Positions 12,045 to 23,040 of a stretch of DNA of 64,000 nt are shown here, one piece after another (the first letter of the stretch is position 1; each line of letters opens with the position of its first letter). The notes beneath the pieces were generated by a model, which did not search any database, was not told where the DNA came from, and saw nothing but the letters and a program-made list of their open reading frames with translations. The DNA is from Isoperla grammatica (Eukaryota; Arthropoda; Insecta; Plecoptera; Perlodidae). The DNA is taken from positions 42,194,270-42,258,269 of the forward strand of contig OX246746.1 in NCBI GenBank assembly GCA_945910005.1, given 5' to 3'. A program made the translations under genes and the position numbers.

Positions 12045-12743
12045 TCAGCGGCCCGCCTATGGCCCATAAACACAAAATTTCACAGACGGGTTACACTAGG
12101 CGGCCCGCCTATGGCCCATAAACTCACAACCGACAGGCGGCGAATAGTAGGCGGGGCGCCTATGGCCCTTAAGCTCACAACCGACAGGCGGCGAACAGTG
12201 GGCGGCCCGCCTATGGCCCATAAGCTCACAACCGACAGGCGGCGAATAGTAGGCGGGGCGCTTATGGCCCATAAGCTTACAACCAACAGGCGGCGAATAG
12301 TAGACGTCCCGCCTATGGCCCATAAGCTCACAACCGACAGGCGGCGAACAGTAAGCGGCCCGCCTGTGGCCCTTAAGCTCACAACCGACAGGCGGCGAAC
12401 AGTAGGCGGCCCGCCTGTGGCCCATAAACTCACAACCGACAGGCGGCAAACAGTGGGCGGCCCGCCTATGGCCCATAAGCTCACAGCCGACAGGCGGCAA
12501 ACAGTAGGCGGCCCGCCTGTGGCCCATAAGCTCACAGCCGACAGGCGGCAAACAGTAGGCGGCCCGCCTGTGGCCCATAAGCTCACAGCCGACAGGCGGC
12601 AAACAGTGGGCGGTCCGCCTATGGCCCATAAGCTCACAGCCGACAGGCGGCAAACAGTGGGCGGCCCGCCTGTGGCCCATAAGCTCACAGCCGACAGGCG
12701 GCAAACAGTGGGCGGCCCGCCTATGGCCCATAAACGCACAACC
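12045..12743. repeat. 51-bp GC-rich minisatellite, about 13 copies
   Basis: A 51-base unit containing GGCGGCCCGCCTATGGCCCA followed by TAAGCTCACAACCGACAGG repeats about 12.5 times from 12099 to 12743. A degenerate unit lies just upstream at 12045-12083. Later copies share an ACAGCC variant, indicating internal spread of recent variants. Because 51 is divisible by three, frames stay open on both strands (17-residue periodic peptides). I read these as a by-product of repeat length, not as genes. Confidence 0.9.
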
Positions 12744-13334
12744 GCCGTTGTCTCTAGCCTGTTAAATTATTATATTTTGACAATGTCAACCACAACCACG
12801 TCATACACGCCACCCCCGCTTTCTGTCGGTTGAAAATTGAAATATAGATTTATAATTATTTACTTCAAAATTGTCACAAAGTAATTGCATAGAATATGTG
12901 CAAATAATCCAACTCCATGGTATGTTACTTATCCGTAGATAATGCATAATAAATATATAGTTCTCAATGTAGCTAGACTCAAACCAACCTCAGATCCTTA
13001 ACTATTACCCTTTTAAGTAGGTGAAGTTGTCTCCAGAGAGGTGTGCGCTTTTATGCCATCATTGTTGGAAATTAAAGGAAATACTGTGTTTGTGTGTGGT
13101 GTTTAATATTACTGTTATGGCTTTTATATCATTGTGAATTTGGTTCGTTTTTAAACCTCGTGTATGGACTAGTATACACTTATAGTAGCACAATTAATGT
13201 TATTTTTATCTTATTAACTTTTTCATACGCCATAGTAGGTATAGTTTTTGGAATCATTGCACGTCCTTCTTTTTGCAAGTGGTCCATAAAATATGCGTAC
13301 AAGCAAATGTTTATGATTGTATTATCTAATACCT
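12744..13334. other. Non-genic AT-rich stretch
   Basis: A hydrophobic open frame at 13094-13345 comes from T-rich sequence, and I see no gene. Confidence 0.5.
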
Positions 13335-13462
13335 ATATCTTATGACTTCCAACTAAACGTTTTGGGTGTCAGATGACTTCATTTCACAGCCTCTGATTGG
13401 TGGTTTCCTTGGTGAAAACAAGTTAGCGTATACTTTAACATTTAGTTGGAAGTCATAAGAGC
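13335..13462. mobile_element. Short TIR element (about 128 bp)
   Basis: Arms of about 20 bases (CTTATGACTTCCAACTAAA at 13339 and its reverse complement ending near 13460) enclose about 85 bases. The size and arm match fit a tiny MITE. Confidence 0.55.
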
Positions 13463-13478
13463 GGGCATAAGACTTATA

Positions 13479-13625
13479 GGTTGGAATTCATAGTCGGCCC
13501 CTACACCTAGGGGCACCCATTGTTGCTATGGATTTGTTTTGTTTATGGGAAATAACATGCAAACAACTGTTACCTTGGTAACAATGGGCGCCCCTAGGTG
13601 TAGGGGCCGACTATGAATTCCAACC
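13479..13625. mobile_element. MITE with 46-bp near-perfect TIRs (147 bp)
   Basis: Arms at 13479-13524 and 13580-13625 (GGTTGGAATTCATAGTCGGC at the left end) are almost perfect reverse complements around a loop of about 55 bases. The high arm identity suggests recent activity. I could not settle the target duplication. The element sits 16 bases from the previous small TIR element. Confidence 0.8.
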
Positions 13626-14014
13626 TTAGTAACTACAATATCTATACTACCATGAACGCACCAAATATAATAAGATTAATCGGGCAAATGGAAACATCAC
13701 AATAATATATACATTCACTTTTGACGCATATCACAGCTTTACGTGACTTTGTTTTCAATGACATTTTGTTCCCTCTGTTATTCTCAATGCAGTTCAAACC
13801 ACCGCTCAGTTTGAGCGCGTTTATTGGCTGAATCAGGCAGTCCTCGCCAATCTAACCAATCACGGGCAACAGTTTCCGCGCATAGTTCGTAAACTGTTAG
13901 CGGTCGAAATGAATCAATGGCCGTGTACATACAACTTGAATCAAATCACTCAATAAGATAAATTGACATCTGTAGTATTTTCAAATGATATTTTCGAAAA
14001 CAAACGCCAGCTTT
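13626..14014. other. Non-genic stretch
   Basis: Two CCAAT words lie close together at about 13846-13860, which could be a promoter fragment. Nothing else supports a gene here. Confidence 0.35.
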
Positions 14015-14092
14015 GTTGACCGCGGTCGATTAGGCGTTGGTCTAGTAAACCGAGGTCTCTGCGTTCCAGGTTTGAATCCTTGCTTGGGCATG
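14015..14092 (+). mobile_element. tRNA-like sequence, possible SINE head
   Basis: The segment has a D-arm/A-box-like stretch (GGCGTTGGTCTAGT) and, 30-odd bases later, a B-box-like GGTTTGAATCC near 14069-14079, spaced as in a tRNA. The acceptor stem does not close well and a (GT)n run follows. I take it as a tRNA-derived SINE head or tRNA relic, not a working tRNA gene. Confidence 0.4.
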
Positions 14093-15178
14093 GATATATC
14101 GTGTGTGTGTGTGGTGTTTTTTCATCATCATAGTTACCCACTTATCGTTTCATTTAGCCATAGTTGCAAAAATATGATACGTCCAAATATCATCAACTAA
14201 AACAAACCTTGTATGTATTTTATTTTTGTGATTTCCGCACCCACACTAATAACAGTCCATACATTTTTTTTTGTATGTCGTTCAATGCACATAGTATGCT
14301 ACCAAAATGGCGTGCGCATTCAGACCTTTTCCACTTGGTATTTTGAATTTTGATAGCTATCATACAATGGCTACAATGACATGTTATGTTTTATGATGTT
14401 CACGGCAAACATGCAAAATTAAACAACGAACTTAGTCGACAAATTAAAAAACTTTTATTATGGTTTAAATGCGGTTATTGTATGATTAAACAATACGAAA
14501 GTTTAGATCTAGCCCGTACCGACCTTATGAATTTTTTCATACAATGATAGCTTTAATAGTTTATGAATTAAAGCCTATTGAGTAGACCACGGTCGAATGA
14601 AATTATGCGAAAATCAATGGAAAAATCAACTTGAAGGTTTTAATGCATTTAAATAAAACTTCTCAACGGATTTAAATAATATTTCGTGCAATTATTAGCA
14701 ACATATCGAGAAATAATGTACACAAATTCTAAGATTGTAACTTAAACCGCCATCTTGTAAACATAAATTTTGTTTATTATGAACGTTTTATTTCGTAAGA
14801 GTAATATGATATTCAAAAGATGTGTTTGCTTTAATACATTGAAAAAACCCGCTCACTGGCAACGCGGAGCGTTTTCCTTGTTAGTGAGCAAACACAAGTC
14901 AGACAGAAGAGAACAGAACAGAGAACACATGGATCATCATTACGATAGAAGACATTATTTGGTGAGTATGAACAACAATCATAGGCTATGCTAGTTAGAG
15001 CTTGCCCATGTTGTTGGGTTTCAAGTCAAACCCAAAGCATTGGCAGTGAATATCCAGCCTTGCATTGGGTTTATAACTCCTAAAACCCAATGCCTTGGTT
15101 CTTGGCTAACCCATAATAGGTGTTATTTTGCATCTACAACAATTTGTGTTGTATTCAAGAGTAGAATACAGGCTCGTG
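14093..15178. other. Mostly non-genic; one weak exon-like segment
   Basis: An ATG at 14929 in good context opens an 11-codon frame that reaches a consensus 5' splice site (TTTG|GTGAGT, GT at 14962). No matching acceptor in frame was found, so I do not call an exon. Confidence 0.35.
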
Positions 15179-15222
15179 CAGTGGCGTATACACGGGGGGG
15201 AGGGGGGGACAACCCCCCCCCC
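15179..15222 (+). other. hAT-like terminal motif CAGTGGCG with G and C runs
   Basis: CAGTGGCGTA at 15179-15188 is followed by G-rich and then C-rich tracts (15194-15222). CAGTGGCG is a frequent end of animal hAT elements and of MITEs derived from them. No partner terminus was found. Confidence 0.3.
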
Positions 15223-15726
15223 TTTTTGCAAAGGAAACATGGAAAATGACCGATTACATTTCAATAAGACAGTATTTTAGACATTTGTTTTTGTTAAAAA
15301 TACACGCATCGATCTATGATTATATTTTTATCTACCAACACCTCAGCTGTTCTTAGCGGGGTGGGCCCTGGATGTGAAACCACACTCACACTATCGAACA
15401 AGGCACGGAACGGAATCCATATCACTTGATACTTGCTGACTCTCACAGAAGACGCCGCCACATAAAGCGAGGCGGATGTAGTTTTGTAACGTGTACACTT
15501 TTAGAAACAATGCCGCAATTCATTCAAGTTGACGCATGTAGCTGACCCTACATTAGGTCCAGCCGAACACATTATTTAATATTTAGTCATTGTCTGAGTC
15601 TCGCAATCGGCGGTCGCATAGTGTGACAATACAGGCAATAATCACAAGTGCAGCGCTAATTGCGAACACAAAGGTGAGTACAGATTAATAAAATAAAATA
15701 TAACACATCAGGATCTATCTACTCTA
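15223..15726 (+). other. Non-coding; possible 5' UTR exon ending at 15673
   Basis: A perfect 5' splice-site consensus AAG|GTGAGT lies at 15671-15679 downstream of a relatively GC-rich stretch (15350-15670). If the exon candidates at 17225 and 17778 are real, this is a plausible upstream non-coding exon. One consensus site alone is weak evidence. Confidence 0.2.
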
Positions 15727-16159
<433 letters not shown>

Positions 16160-16293
16160 CTATCTACTCAAAAAACATTGACATGCTTTCTTTAGTGAGA
16201 TGATCTACCTTGTTATGGTTGAGAACCAAGTGGTCCTGCCTATTTCTTTAGCTTTTTTAATTAATTAAATAAATAAATAAATGCACATTTAGA

Positions 16294-16500
16294 GTCTACC
16301 CACTCAGTAACAAGACAGATTTTCAGTGGGGGACTTTAATCTGTGGACTGAAAATCTGTTCTTGTAACCGAGTGGGTAGACCATAAATACAATAATTCGT
16401 TTAATTATTTATTATTATTTTGCAATTAATAATAATTTTTTAATTGGAATTTGTTTAATTATTTATTATTATTTTGTATTTCCATTTACAAGAAGTGCAA
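16294..16500. repeat. SINE-tail copies in inverted and direct orientation
   Basis: The tail sequence of the SINE family appears inverted at 16294-16326 (CTACCCACTCAGTAACAAG) and direct at 16348-16382 (CTTGTAACCGAGTGGGTAG), so the two can pair as a hairpin. An AT-rich stretch ending in TTCCATTTACAAG (about 16478) follows. The same ending recurs after the SINE at about 16822. Confidence 0.7.
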
Positions 16501-16520
16501 TCAGGTAATTTAAATAACTT

Positions 16521-16790
16521 GTGTAGCTTACGCCATCATACACAGCTAAGGCTTGTTGGTCCAGTGGGTTTATTCCTGCTTCCACTGCAGAAGGTCCGGG
16601 GTTCGAATCCCGGTTAGGGCTGGGGTTTTTTAATTTTGGAATTTGACTTAAATCTATCTGTATGGTACTGGTCTATATTATGTAAACGGCGACTTTGGAG
16701 CCGTCAAGCAACGAAGCCCATAATAAGTAGTATATAAATGTCCCCCGCTGAAAATCTGTTCTTGTAACCGAGTGGGTAGACCATAAATAC
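16521..16790 (+). mobile_element. tRNA-derived SINE (copy 2)
   Basis: The head has GGTCCAGTGGG (A-box-like), TTTATTCCTGCTTC and an exact pol III B box GGTTCGAATCC at 16600-16610. It is followed by a body sharing CAACGAAGC and AATAAGTAGTATATAAATG with copy 1. The tail is CTTGTAACCGAGTGGGTAG (16763-16781). The neighbouring tail copy at 16348-16500 suggests a dimer or an insertion into an older copy. It is not a functional tRNA: the acceptor ends do not pair properly and the tRNA part runs into SINE body. Confidence 0.75.
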
Positions 16791-17224
16791 AATTTGTTTA
16801 ATTATTTATTATTATTTTTCATTTCCATTTACAAGTAGTGCAATCAGGTATGTCCCTGCGTTCTGCCACAGAAATACCACAACTGCCACAGACACAAATA
16901 CCTTTTAGTGAATTTGAAATCGATTAATTGTTAGTTAATTTTATTAAATTTCATATTTTAAACCATATAGTACGTAATCATACAATTTTATTTCATCCCT
17001 GGAAACGCAATTTTTCCGTTGATCAACCCATTCTCTGGTTTACACAAGTGGCCAAATATCCTGTTATGACTTTTTATCTGTTTTTATTAGGTACATAATA
17101 TAAAAAAATATATAAAAAATAAAAAATGCTCAGCTGTAGTGCCATCGAATTGAAATTTATTAGGCTTAATCAAAGAAGTTTTCATAACATTGTTCTATCT
17201 AGGTATTTTTCTATTTTATTTCAG

Positions 17225-17363
17225 CTTAAATACCAGTATTCAGCAAGACAACGTTGATAAATACTCGGTACCTGGCGTACTTCATTGCCACCATGGCCAC
17301 TGGTGGCCTCAGAAGCCATGTCAACACCAATGAAGGAGATTCATGCACAGACATTGACAAATC
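17225..17363 (+). CDS. Candidate host-gene exon with start codon
   Basis: The segment follows a good 3' splice site (pyrimidine-rich TTTTTCTATTTTATTTCAG, AG at 17223-17224) and is followed by a 5' splice site GTAAGA at 17364. Inside is an ATG at 17293 in an excellent start context (GCCACCATGG). It opens a 23-codon frame (MATGGLRSHV...CTDIDK plus two bases of a serine codon) that reaches the donor in phase 2. Without splicing, the frame would stop at the TAA within the donor itself, which is what a real exon boundary often looks like. The first 68 bases would be 5' UTR, fed perhaps from the donor at 15673. The peptide is polar and unlike anything I recognise. The exon length (139 bases) is ordinary. 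All of this is signal-based; no protein similarity supports it. Confidence 0.35.
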
Positions 17364-17777
17364 GTAAGAATGTGCTAGATTTATGTTACCTGTTGACCTT
17401 AAGGTCACATAATGTGACATCTGACACTCAAGTAAAACTAAATTTGGCTTTATCTTCTCTGTAACTGAAACTGGAACATTGCATCATGTTCTGAGTGGTC
17501 GACCTATAGAAGGTGATGTATTATGTAATTCATTTAATTTTTGGAATAAATACTGTCTGTTTATAATAAGTACTGCTCTGTAAAACCTTTCAAATAATAA
17601 TATAATTAATACTGGTAAAACTCAACTGCTTATGTACATTGATTTCTTCTTATTAAGGTTCTTGCAGCCGTTTATCTAATCATATTTCACGCTGGTATAT
17701 TTCTTGTTACTAACACTGCTGCAAATACCTTTTTGAGATAATATCCATATCCGTGCTTTCTCCTACATATTCCTCAG

Positions 17778-17826
17778 TCCTCACGGCCACTTTGTTCATT
17801 CTCTGCCAAGGCGAATAAGAGAAAAT
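17778..17826 (+). CDS. Candidate second coding exon (49 bp)
   Basis: A strong 3' splice site (TGCTTTCTCCTACATATTCCTCAG, cut here to its pyrimidine tract ending with AG at 17776-17777) and a strong 5' splice site (AAT|GTAAGTA, GT at 17827-17828) bound 49 bases. Joined to the phase-2 end of the previous exon, the frame stays open and reads SPHGHFVHSLPRRIREN, ending in phase 0. Matching phase and two good splice sites make the pair more credible than either alone. I found no convincing third exon before 18.1 kb, and the product is unknown. The segment could also be a remnant of a gene broken by the repeats that follow. Confidence 0.3.
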
Positions 17827-17863
17827 GTAAGTAAAAAAGAGCACTCAAAATAGACTACATGCA

Positions 17864-18355
17864 TTCTGGTGGCAAGAAAATAAACTTCTAAAAACAATGG
17901 TTTACCTGTCAATTTTCATTGTTGTTTTATTGTTATTATTCATCATTGGCGCTTAAAGGAGGTTGCTTTGCAGCGCTATTTATGTAAGTCTTGAGTCCTT
18001 TATTGAGTGGCATGTTTATAAACATAACACGCAATTTCTTTCTTTTAGTGGTAATACATTTAGTATAGTTGGCGCATACAAATTTATTTTTTACATTCTT
18101 CTTGGCGAGTTTCTCTCTCGTCTGACAGGGTCATAACAAAGCAAATGCTTAATTTGAACTGTCCGATGTGTAAGTGAAATTAAGTCAATTGTCAAACATA
18201 TAATTGACGGTAAACTGCCGGTTAACAGATGATCGTTTGCGGAATCAATACGTTTTGGGGTTGTGGCAAAGTGATGGCCCACTGCTGTAAAAAGATGCAG
18301 GCCCTACAGCACGCCGCTCACGCGCCGTAACCATGATATCAACACAATAAAGGTT
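17864..18355. other. Non-genic stretch (possible intron)
   Basis: Acceptor-like sites occur at about 17982 and 18048, but neither opens a useful frame. A minus-strand frame at 18091-18282 has no recognisable domain. Confidence 0.35.
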
Positions 18356-18365
18356 GTGGCGCGCA

Positions 18366-18540
18366 GGCGGGCCGCTGTAGCAAAAAATATAGTTTATAGT
18401 TTTTGCAACTGTCGGTTTTCCACAGCGGCCCGCCTATGGCCCATAACCGATAACCCGCTTACGGCAAACAGAAGGGGGCTTGGCCAACCCCATAAGCGGG
18501 CCGTAAGCGCATCGCCGCCTATGGCCCATCACTTCAATTT
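18366..18540. repeat. GC-rich inverted repeat related to the 51-bp minisatellite
   Basis: A perfect 13-bp inverted repeat (GGCGGGCCGCTGT at 18366-18378 and its complement at 18422-18434) lies next to GCGGCCCGCCTATGGCCCAT. That sequence also forms the core of the minisatellite at 12.1 kb. A further GCCTATGGCCCAT occurs at about 18516. It looks like a dispersed element from which the minisatellite could have expanded. Confidence 0.6.
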
Positions 18541-18694
18541 ATGGCGATCCGCAGTTTACCATCAGTTTGCCACAATTTTGTGCTACTTGGGTAAAACGGT
18601 TGTCTGAGATCGCGAACAATGCGATATTACTCATTATTGGCAACACTGGTTTCAGAAGGAAAGGCATTGAGAAGTTCCTTGTTGTCTGTGGCTT

Positions 18695-19268
18695 GAACAT
18701 CGCAGGACGCTTTTGACCTTGAGAGCTCAGGGGTTTCTGAACATCGCAGGACGCTTTTGACCTTGAGAGCTCAGGGGTTTCTGAACATCGCAGGACGCTT
18801 TTGACCTTGAGAGCTCAGGGGTTTCTGAACATCGCAGGACGCTTTTGACCTTGAGAGCTCAGGGGTTTCTGAACATCGCAGGACGCTTTTGACCTTGAGA
18901 GCTCAGGGGTTTCTGAACATCGCAGGACGCTTTTGACCTTGAGAGCTCAGGGGTTTCTGAACATCGCAGGACGCTTTTGACCTTGAGAGCTCAGGGGTTT
19001 CTGAACATCGCAGAACGCTTTTGACCTTGAGAGCTCAGGGGTTTCTGAACATCGCAGGACGCTTTTGACCTTGAGAGCTCAGGGGTTTCTGAACATCGCA
19101 GGACGCTTTTGACCTTGAGAGCTCAGGGGTTTCTGAACATCGCAGGACGCTTTTGACCTTGAGAGCTCAGGGGTTTCTGAACATCGCAGGACGCTTTTGA
19201 CCTTGAGAGCTAAGGGGTTTCTGAACATCACAGGATGATTTTTACCTTGAGAGTTAAAGGGTTTCTGA
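18695..19268. repeat. 44-bp minisatellite, 13 copies
   Basis: A 44-base unit beginning GAACATCGCAGGACGC and ending CAGGGGTTTCT repeats 13 times. Units 1-11 are virtually identical (one G-to-A change at about 19013). Unit 12 differs slightly, and the last (from 19223) is clearly diverged, typical of an old array edge. Confidence 0.97.
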
Positions 19269-19559
19269 AATTTTTTATACCATGAAATGCTGTTTTTTGC
19301 ATTTTTTTTAGAAATTTGTAAAACGTAATAACCATAATGATTGCGTCTCGTTGGTAAGTGGGGTTTTCTTTTACATTTAAACCTTTCAGGTGTCATGGAA
19401 TATCTTTACCAAGGCTCAGATTTACCCTTTAGTAATACACGACCAGCAAACGTTTACTAAAGAGTAAACCGGTTCCAGTCAACTGCTGTAACCATATTAC
19501 CAGCACCGGAATAATGTTACCTATATTTTAACATTGTACAGATCCACAAAGAAATATTA
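19269..19559. other. Flank of the palindromic array
   Basis: No gene. The part 19430-19560 shares words such as CACCGGAATA and TATTATTACTAC with the reverse complement of 27350-27550, so it probably belongs to the outer ends of the large palindrome. Confidence 0.45.
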
Positions 19560-22006
19560 TTACTACACTTAGTAATAGTATAGGGTGGTCCAAAATGCAA
19601 GGTAACAAAATAGTAATAGGGTGCTAGCCCCATAATACTAAAGTATTAACATAAAACAGTATGTTAATAAAAACAAGTATCCATTTCATTATCACCTGAT
19701 AATGGTACAGGGTGGTTCAAAAGGCCAAAAAGTAATAGAAAGCTAGCCCCATAATACTTCAATGCTGATATTAAAGGAGTATATTGATAAAAACAATAAT
19801 TTACCTCATTATCACCTGATAAGGTACACGGTGGTTCAAAAGGCCAAATAGTAATAGGGTGCTAGCCCCATAATACTAGTGTTGATATTAAAGAAGTGTG
19901 TTAAAAAACATACATTTAACTCATTATCACCTGTTAAGGTTACAGGGTGGTTTAAAGAGCCAAATAGTAATAGGGTGCTAGCCCCATAATACTACAATGT
20001 TGATATTAAAGAAGTACGTTAATAAGAACAATCATTTAACTCATTATCACCTGATAAGGTACAGGGTGGTACAAAAGGCTAAACAGTAATAGGGTGCTAG
20101 CCCCATAATACTACAGTGTTGATATTAAAGAAGTTTGTTAAAAAGAACAAACATTTAACTCATTATCACCAGATAAGGTACAGGGTGGTTCAAAAGGCCA
20201 AATAGTAATAGGGTGCTAGCCCCATAATACAACACTGTTGATATTTAAGAAGTTTGTTGACAAAAAACATACATTTAACTCATTATCACCTGATAACGCT
20301 ACAGGGTGGTTCAAAAAGGCCAAATAGTAATAGGGTTCTAGCCCCATAACACTAGTGTTGATATGAAAGAAGTGTGTTAATAAAAACATGCATTAAACTC
20401 ATTGTCACCTGATAAGGGTACAGGGTGGTTCAAAACGGAAAAAAGAAAAAGATAACTTGCCCCATAATACTACAGTATTAAACAATAAATACATTCAACT
20501 CATTATCACCTGATAAGGTACCGGGTGGTTCAAAAGGCCAAATAGTAATAATGTGCTAGCCCAATAATACTACAGTGTTGAACAATAAATACATTCAACT
20601 TATTATCACCTGATAAGGTACAAGGTGGTTCAAAGGCCAAAAATTAATAGGGTGCTAGCCCCATAATACTACGAACAATAAATACATTCAACTCATTACC
20701 ACCTGATAAGGTACAGGGTGGTTCAAAAGGTCAAATAGTAATAGGGTGCTAGCCCCCTAATACTACAGTGTAGATATTAAATAAGTATGTTAATAAAAAC
20801 AATCAATTAACTCATTATCACCTGATAAGGGTACAGGATGGTTCGAAAGGTCAAATAGTAATAGAGTGCTAGCCCCATAGTACTACAGTGTGGATATTAA
20901 AGAAGTGTGTTAATAAAAACAATCATTTAAACTCATTGTCACCTGATAAGGGTAACGGATGGTTCAAAAGGTCAAATAGTAAAAGGGTACTAGCCCCATA
21001 ATACTAGTGTTGAACAATAAATACATTCAACTCATTATCACCTGATAAAGGTTCAGGATGGTTCAAAAGGTCAAATAGTAATAGAATGCTAGCCGCATTA
21101 TACAACAGGGTGGATATTAAAGAAGTATGCTTATAAAAACAATCATTTAACTCATTACCACCTGATAAGGGTACAGGGTGGTTCAAAAGGTCAAATAGTA
21201 ATAGGGTACTAGCCCAGTAATACTACAGTGTTGAACAATAAATACATTCAACTTATTATCACCTGATAAGGTACGAGGTGGTTCAAAAGGTCAAATAGTA
21301 ATAGGGTACTAGCCCAGTAACACTACAGTGTTGAACAATAAATACATTCAACTTTTTATCACCTGATAAGGGTACAGGGTGGTTCAAAAGGTCAAATAGT
21401 AATAGGGTACTAGCCCAGTAATACTACAGTGTTGAACAATAAATACATTCAACTTAGTATCACCTGATAAGGTACAAGGTGGTTCAAAAGGTCAAATAGT
21501 AATAGGGTACTAGCCCAGTAATACTACAGTGTTGAACAATAAATACATTCAACTCATTATCACCTGATAAAGGTACAGGATGGTTCAAAAGGTCAAATAG
21601 TAATAGGGTACTAGCCGAGTAATACTACAGTGTTGAACAATAAATACATTCAACTTATTATTACCTGATAAGGGTACAGGGTGGTTCAAAAGGTCAAATA
21701 GTAATAGGGTACTAGCCCAGTAATACTAGAGTGTTGAACAATAAATACATTCAACTTATTATCACCTGATAAGGGTACATGGTGGTTTAAAGGTCAAATA
21801 GTAATAGGGTGCTAGCCCAATAATACTACAGTGTTGATAATAAAGAAGTATGTTAATAAAACAAACATTTAACTCATTATCACCTGATAAGAACAGAGGG
21901 GTCCAAAAGGTTAACTAGTCATGGGCTGTAAGCTCTATATTACCACAATATTGAACAAAAAACAGGACGTTTATAAAAACTTTTTTTATTTCATTATAAC
22001 CTGATA
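19560..22006 (+). repeat. Tandem array A: about 21 units of 98-122 bp
   Basis: The units share AGTAATAGGGTGCTAGCCCC, a variable AT-rich middle, CTCATTATCACCTGATAAGG and GTACAGGGTGGTTCAAAAGG. Long units (115-122 bp) fill 19560-20460. From about 20460 short units of about 100 bp, with the middle replaced by GAACAATAAATACATTCAAC, become frequent and dominate 21190-21800. The array is interrupted at 22006 by a transposon. No coding capacity. Confidence 0.92.
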
Positions 22007-23000
22007 TAGTGCGTTCTGTTAGAACACAATAGCACCAGAATATTGCGTTTCCGGCTACCAGCATGAAATTTGGTACACATGTTAACAAATATATAAGGTT
22101 CAAAAAACCGTCGGGACCCAAGCTGTATCCAGATTATTTCAGCCGCCATCTTGGAAAATGTCGGCCGAATCCCAGTTTTGCTCTATTAACTCGGAAACGA
22201 TAAGAGATATCAAAAATATTTAAGTTACAAAAGTATTACTAGTTATAATAAAAACATATTTTGTCTAAAACATTTTTTTATAGGATCAAAACCAAAGCGG
22301 CCATCTTGGAGTAAATGATGGCACTGTTTATCGTTTTCCCAAAAAAAGAGGCAACAGCTACATTTCGGATAACCAATGCCTACCACAAGTACTATTATGA
22401 ACTTCTATATGTTCTACCAATTTTTGGAAAGTGGAACACAGATCCGCCATCTTGGAAAATGGCGGCTGAATCCCAGTTTTCCTCTATTAACTCATAAACG
22501 GTAAGAGTTATCAAAACTGTTTAAAATACAAAAGTATTACCAGTTACATTAAGAACATGTTTCGTTTCAAACATTTTTTTGTAGGATCAAAACCAAAGCG
22601 GCCATCTTGGAAAAAAAGACGGTAGGCCTATTAGTTTTGGTTTTCCCAAAAATGTTGCAACAGTGTTAATTTTCTGATAACCAATACCTACGGCATGTAT
22701 TATTATGAATTTATATACGTTCTACCAACTTTTGGAGAGTGCAACACAGAGCCGCCATTTTGGAAAATGGCGGCTGAAACCCAGATTCACTCTTATAACT
22801 CGGAAACAGTAAAAGATATAAAACAAGTGGTAGTAACAAAAGTGTTAAGCGTAACAAGACGAACATTTTTTGTTTCGAACAACTAGTGATAAGATGTCGG
22901 TTAAAAGGGTTTACAGCTTTACAAGCTTCAGAAACAGAATAAGCAGGACTTCTCTGTAGAGAGCAATGAATGAAGCGTCTAGAGACTTCTGAGAGAGAAA
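22007..23000 (+). repeat. Left terminal inverted repeat (about 1 kb)
   Basis: The segment pairs with 24775-25763. Internal subrepeats begin at about 22140, 22441 and 22748, each with GCCGCCAT(C/T)TTGG and a following GGCGGCTGAA-type word. Intervening copies of GCGGCCATCTTGG lie at 22298 and 22598. Near its outer end the left arm has an extra 10 bases (AACACAATAG) that the right arm lacks. Confidence 0.9.
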
Positions 23001-23040
23001 AATCGAGCACTGAAAGGCCACCAAAAACTCTGATGTAATC

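Noticed and set aside
11997..12833. Long repetitive open frames on both strands over the 51-bp minisatellite
   Set aside because: Period divisible by three keeps several overlapping frames open. No frame is favoured, and there is no start or splice context.
14929..14961. First coding exon MDHHYDRRHYL followed by GTGAGT
   Set aside because: Good start context and donor, but joining it to the acceptor at 17225 gives a stop after ten codons, and no other acceptor is supported.
16540..16622. Functional tRNA gene
   Set aside because: The B box is exact, but the acceptor ends do not pair and the sequence continues into SINE body and tail shared with another copy.
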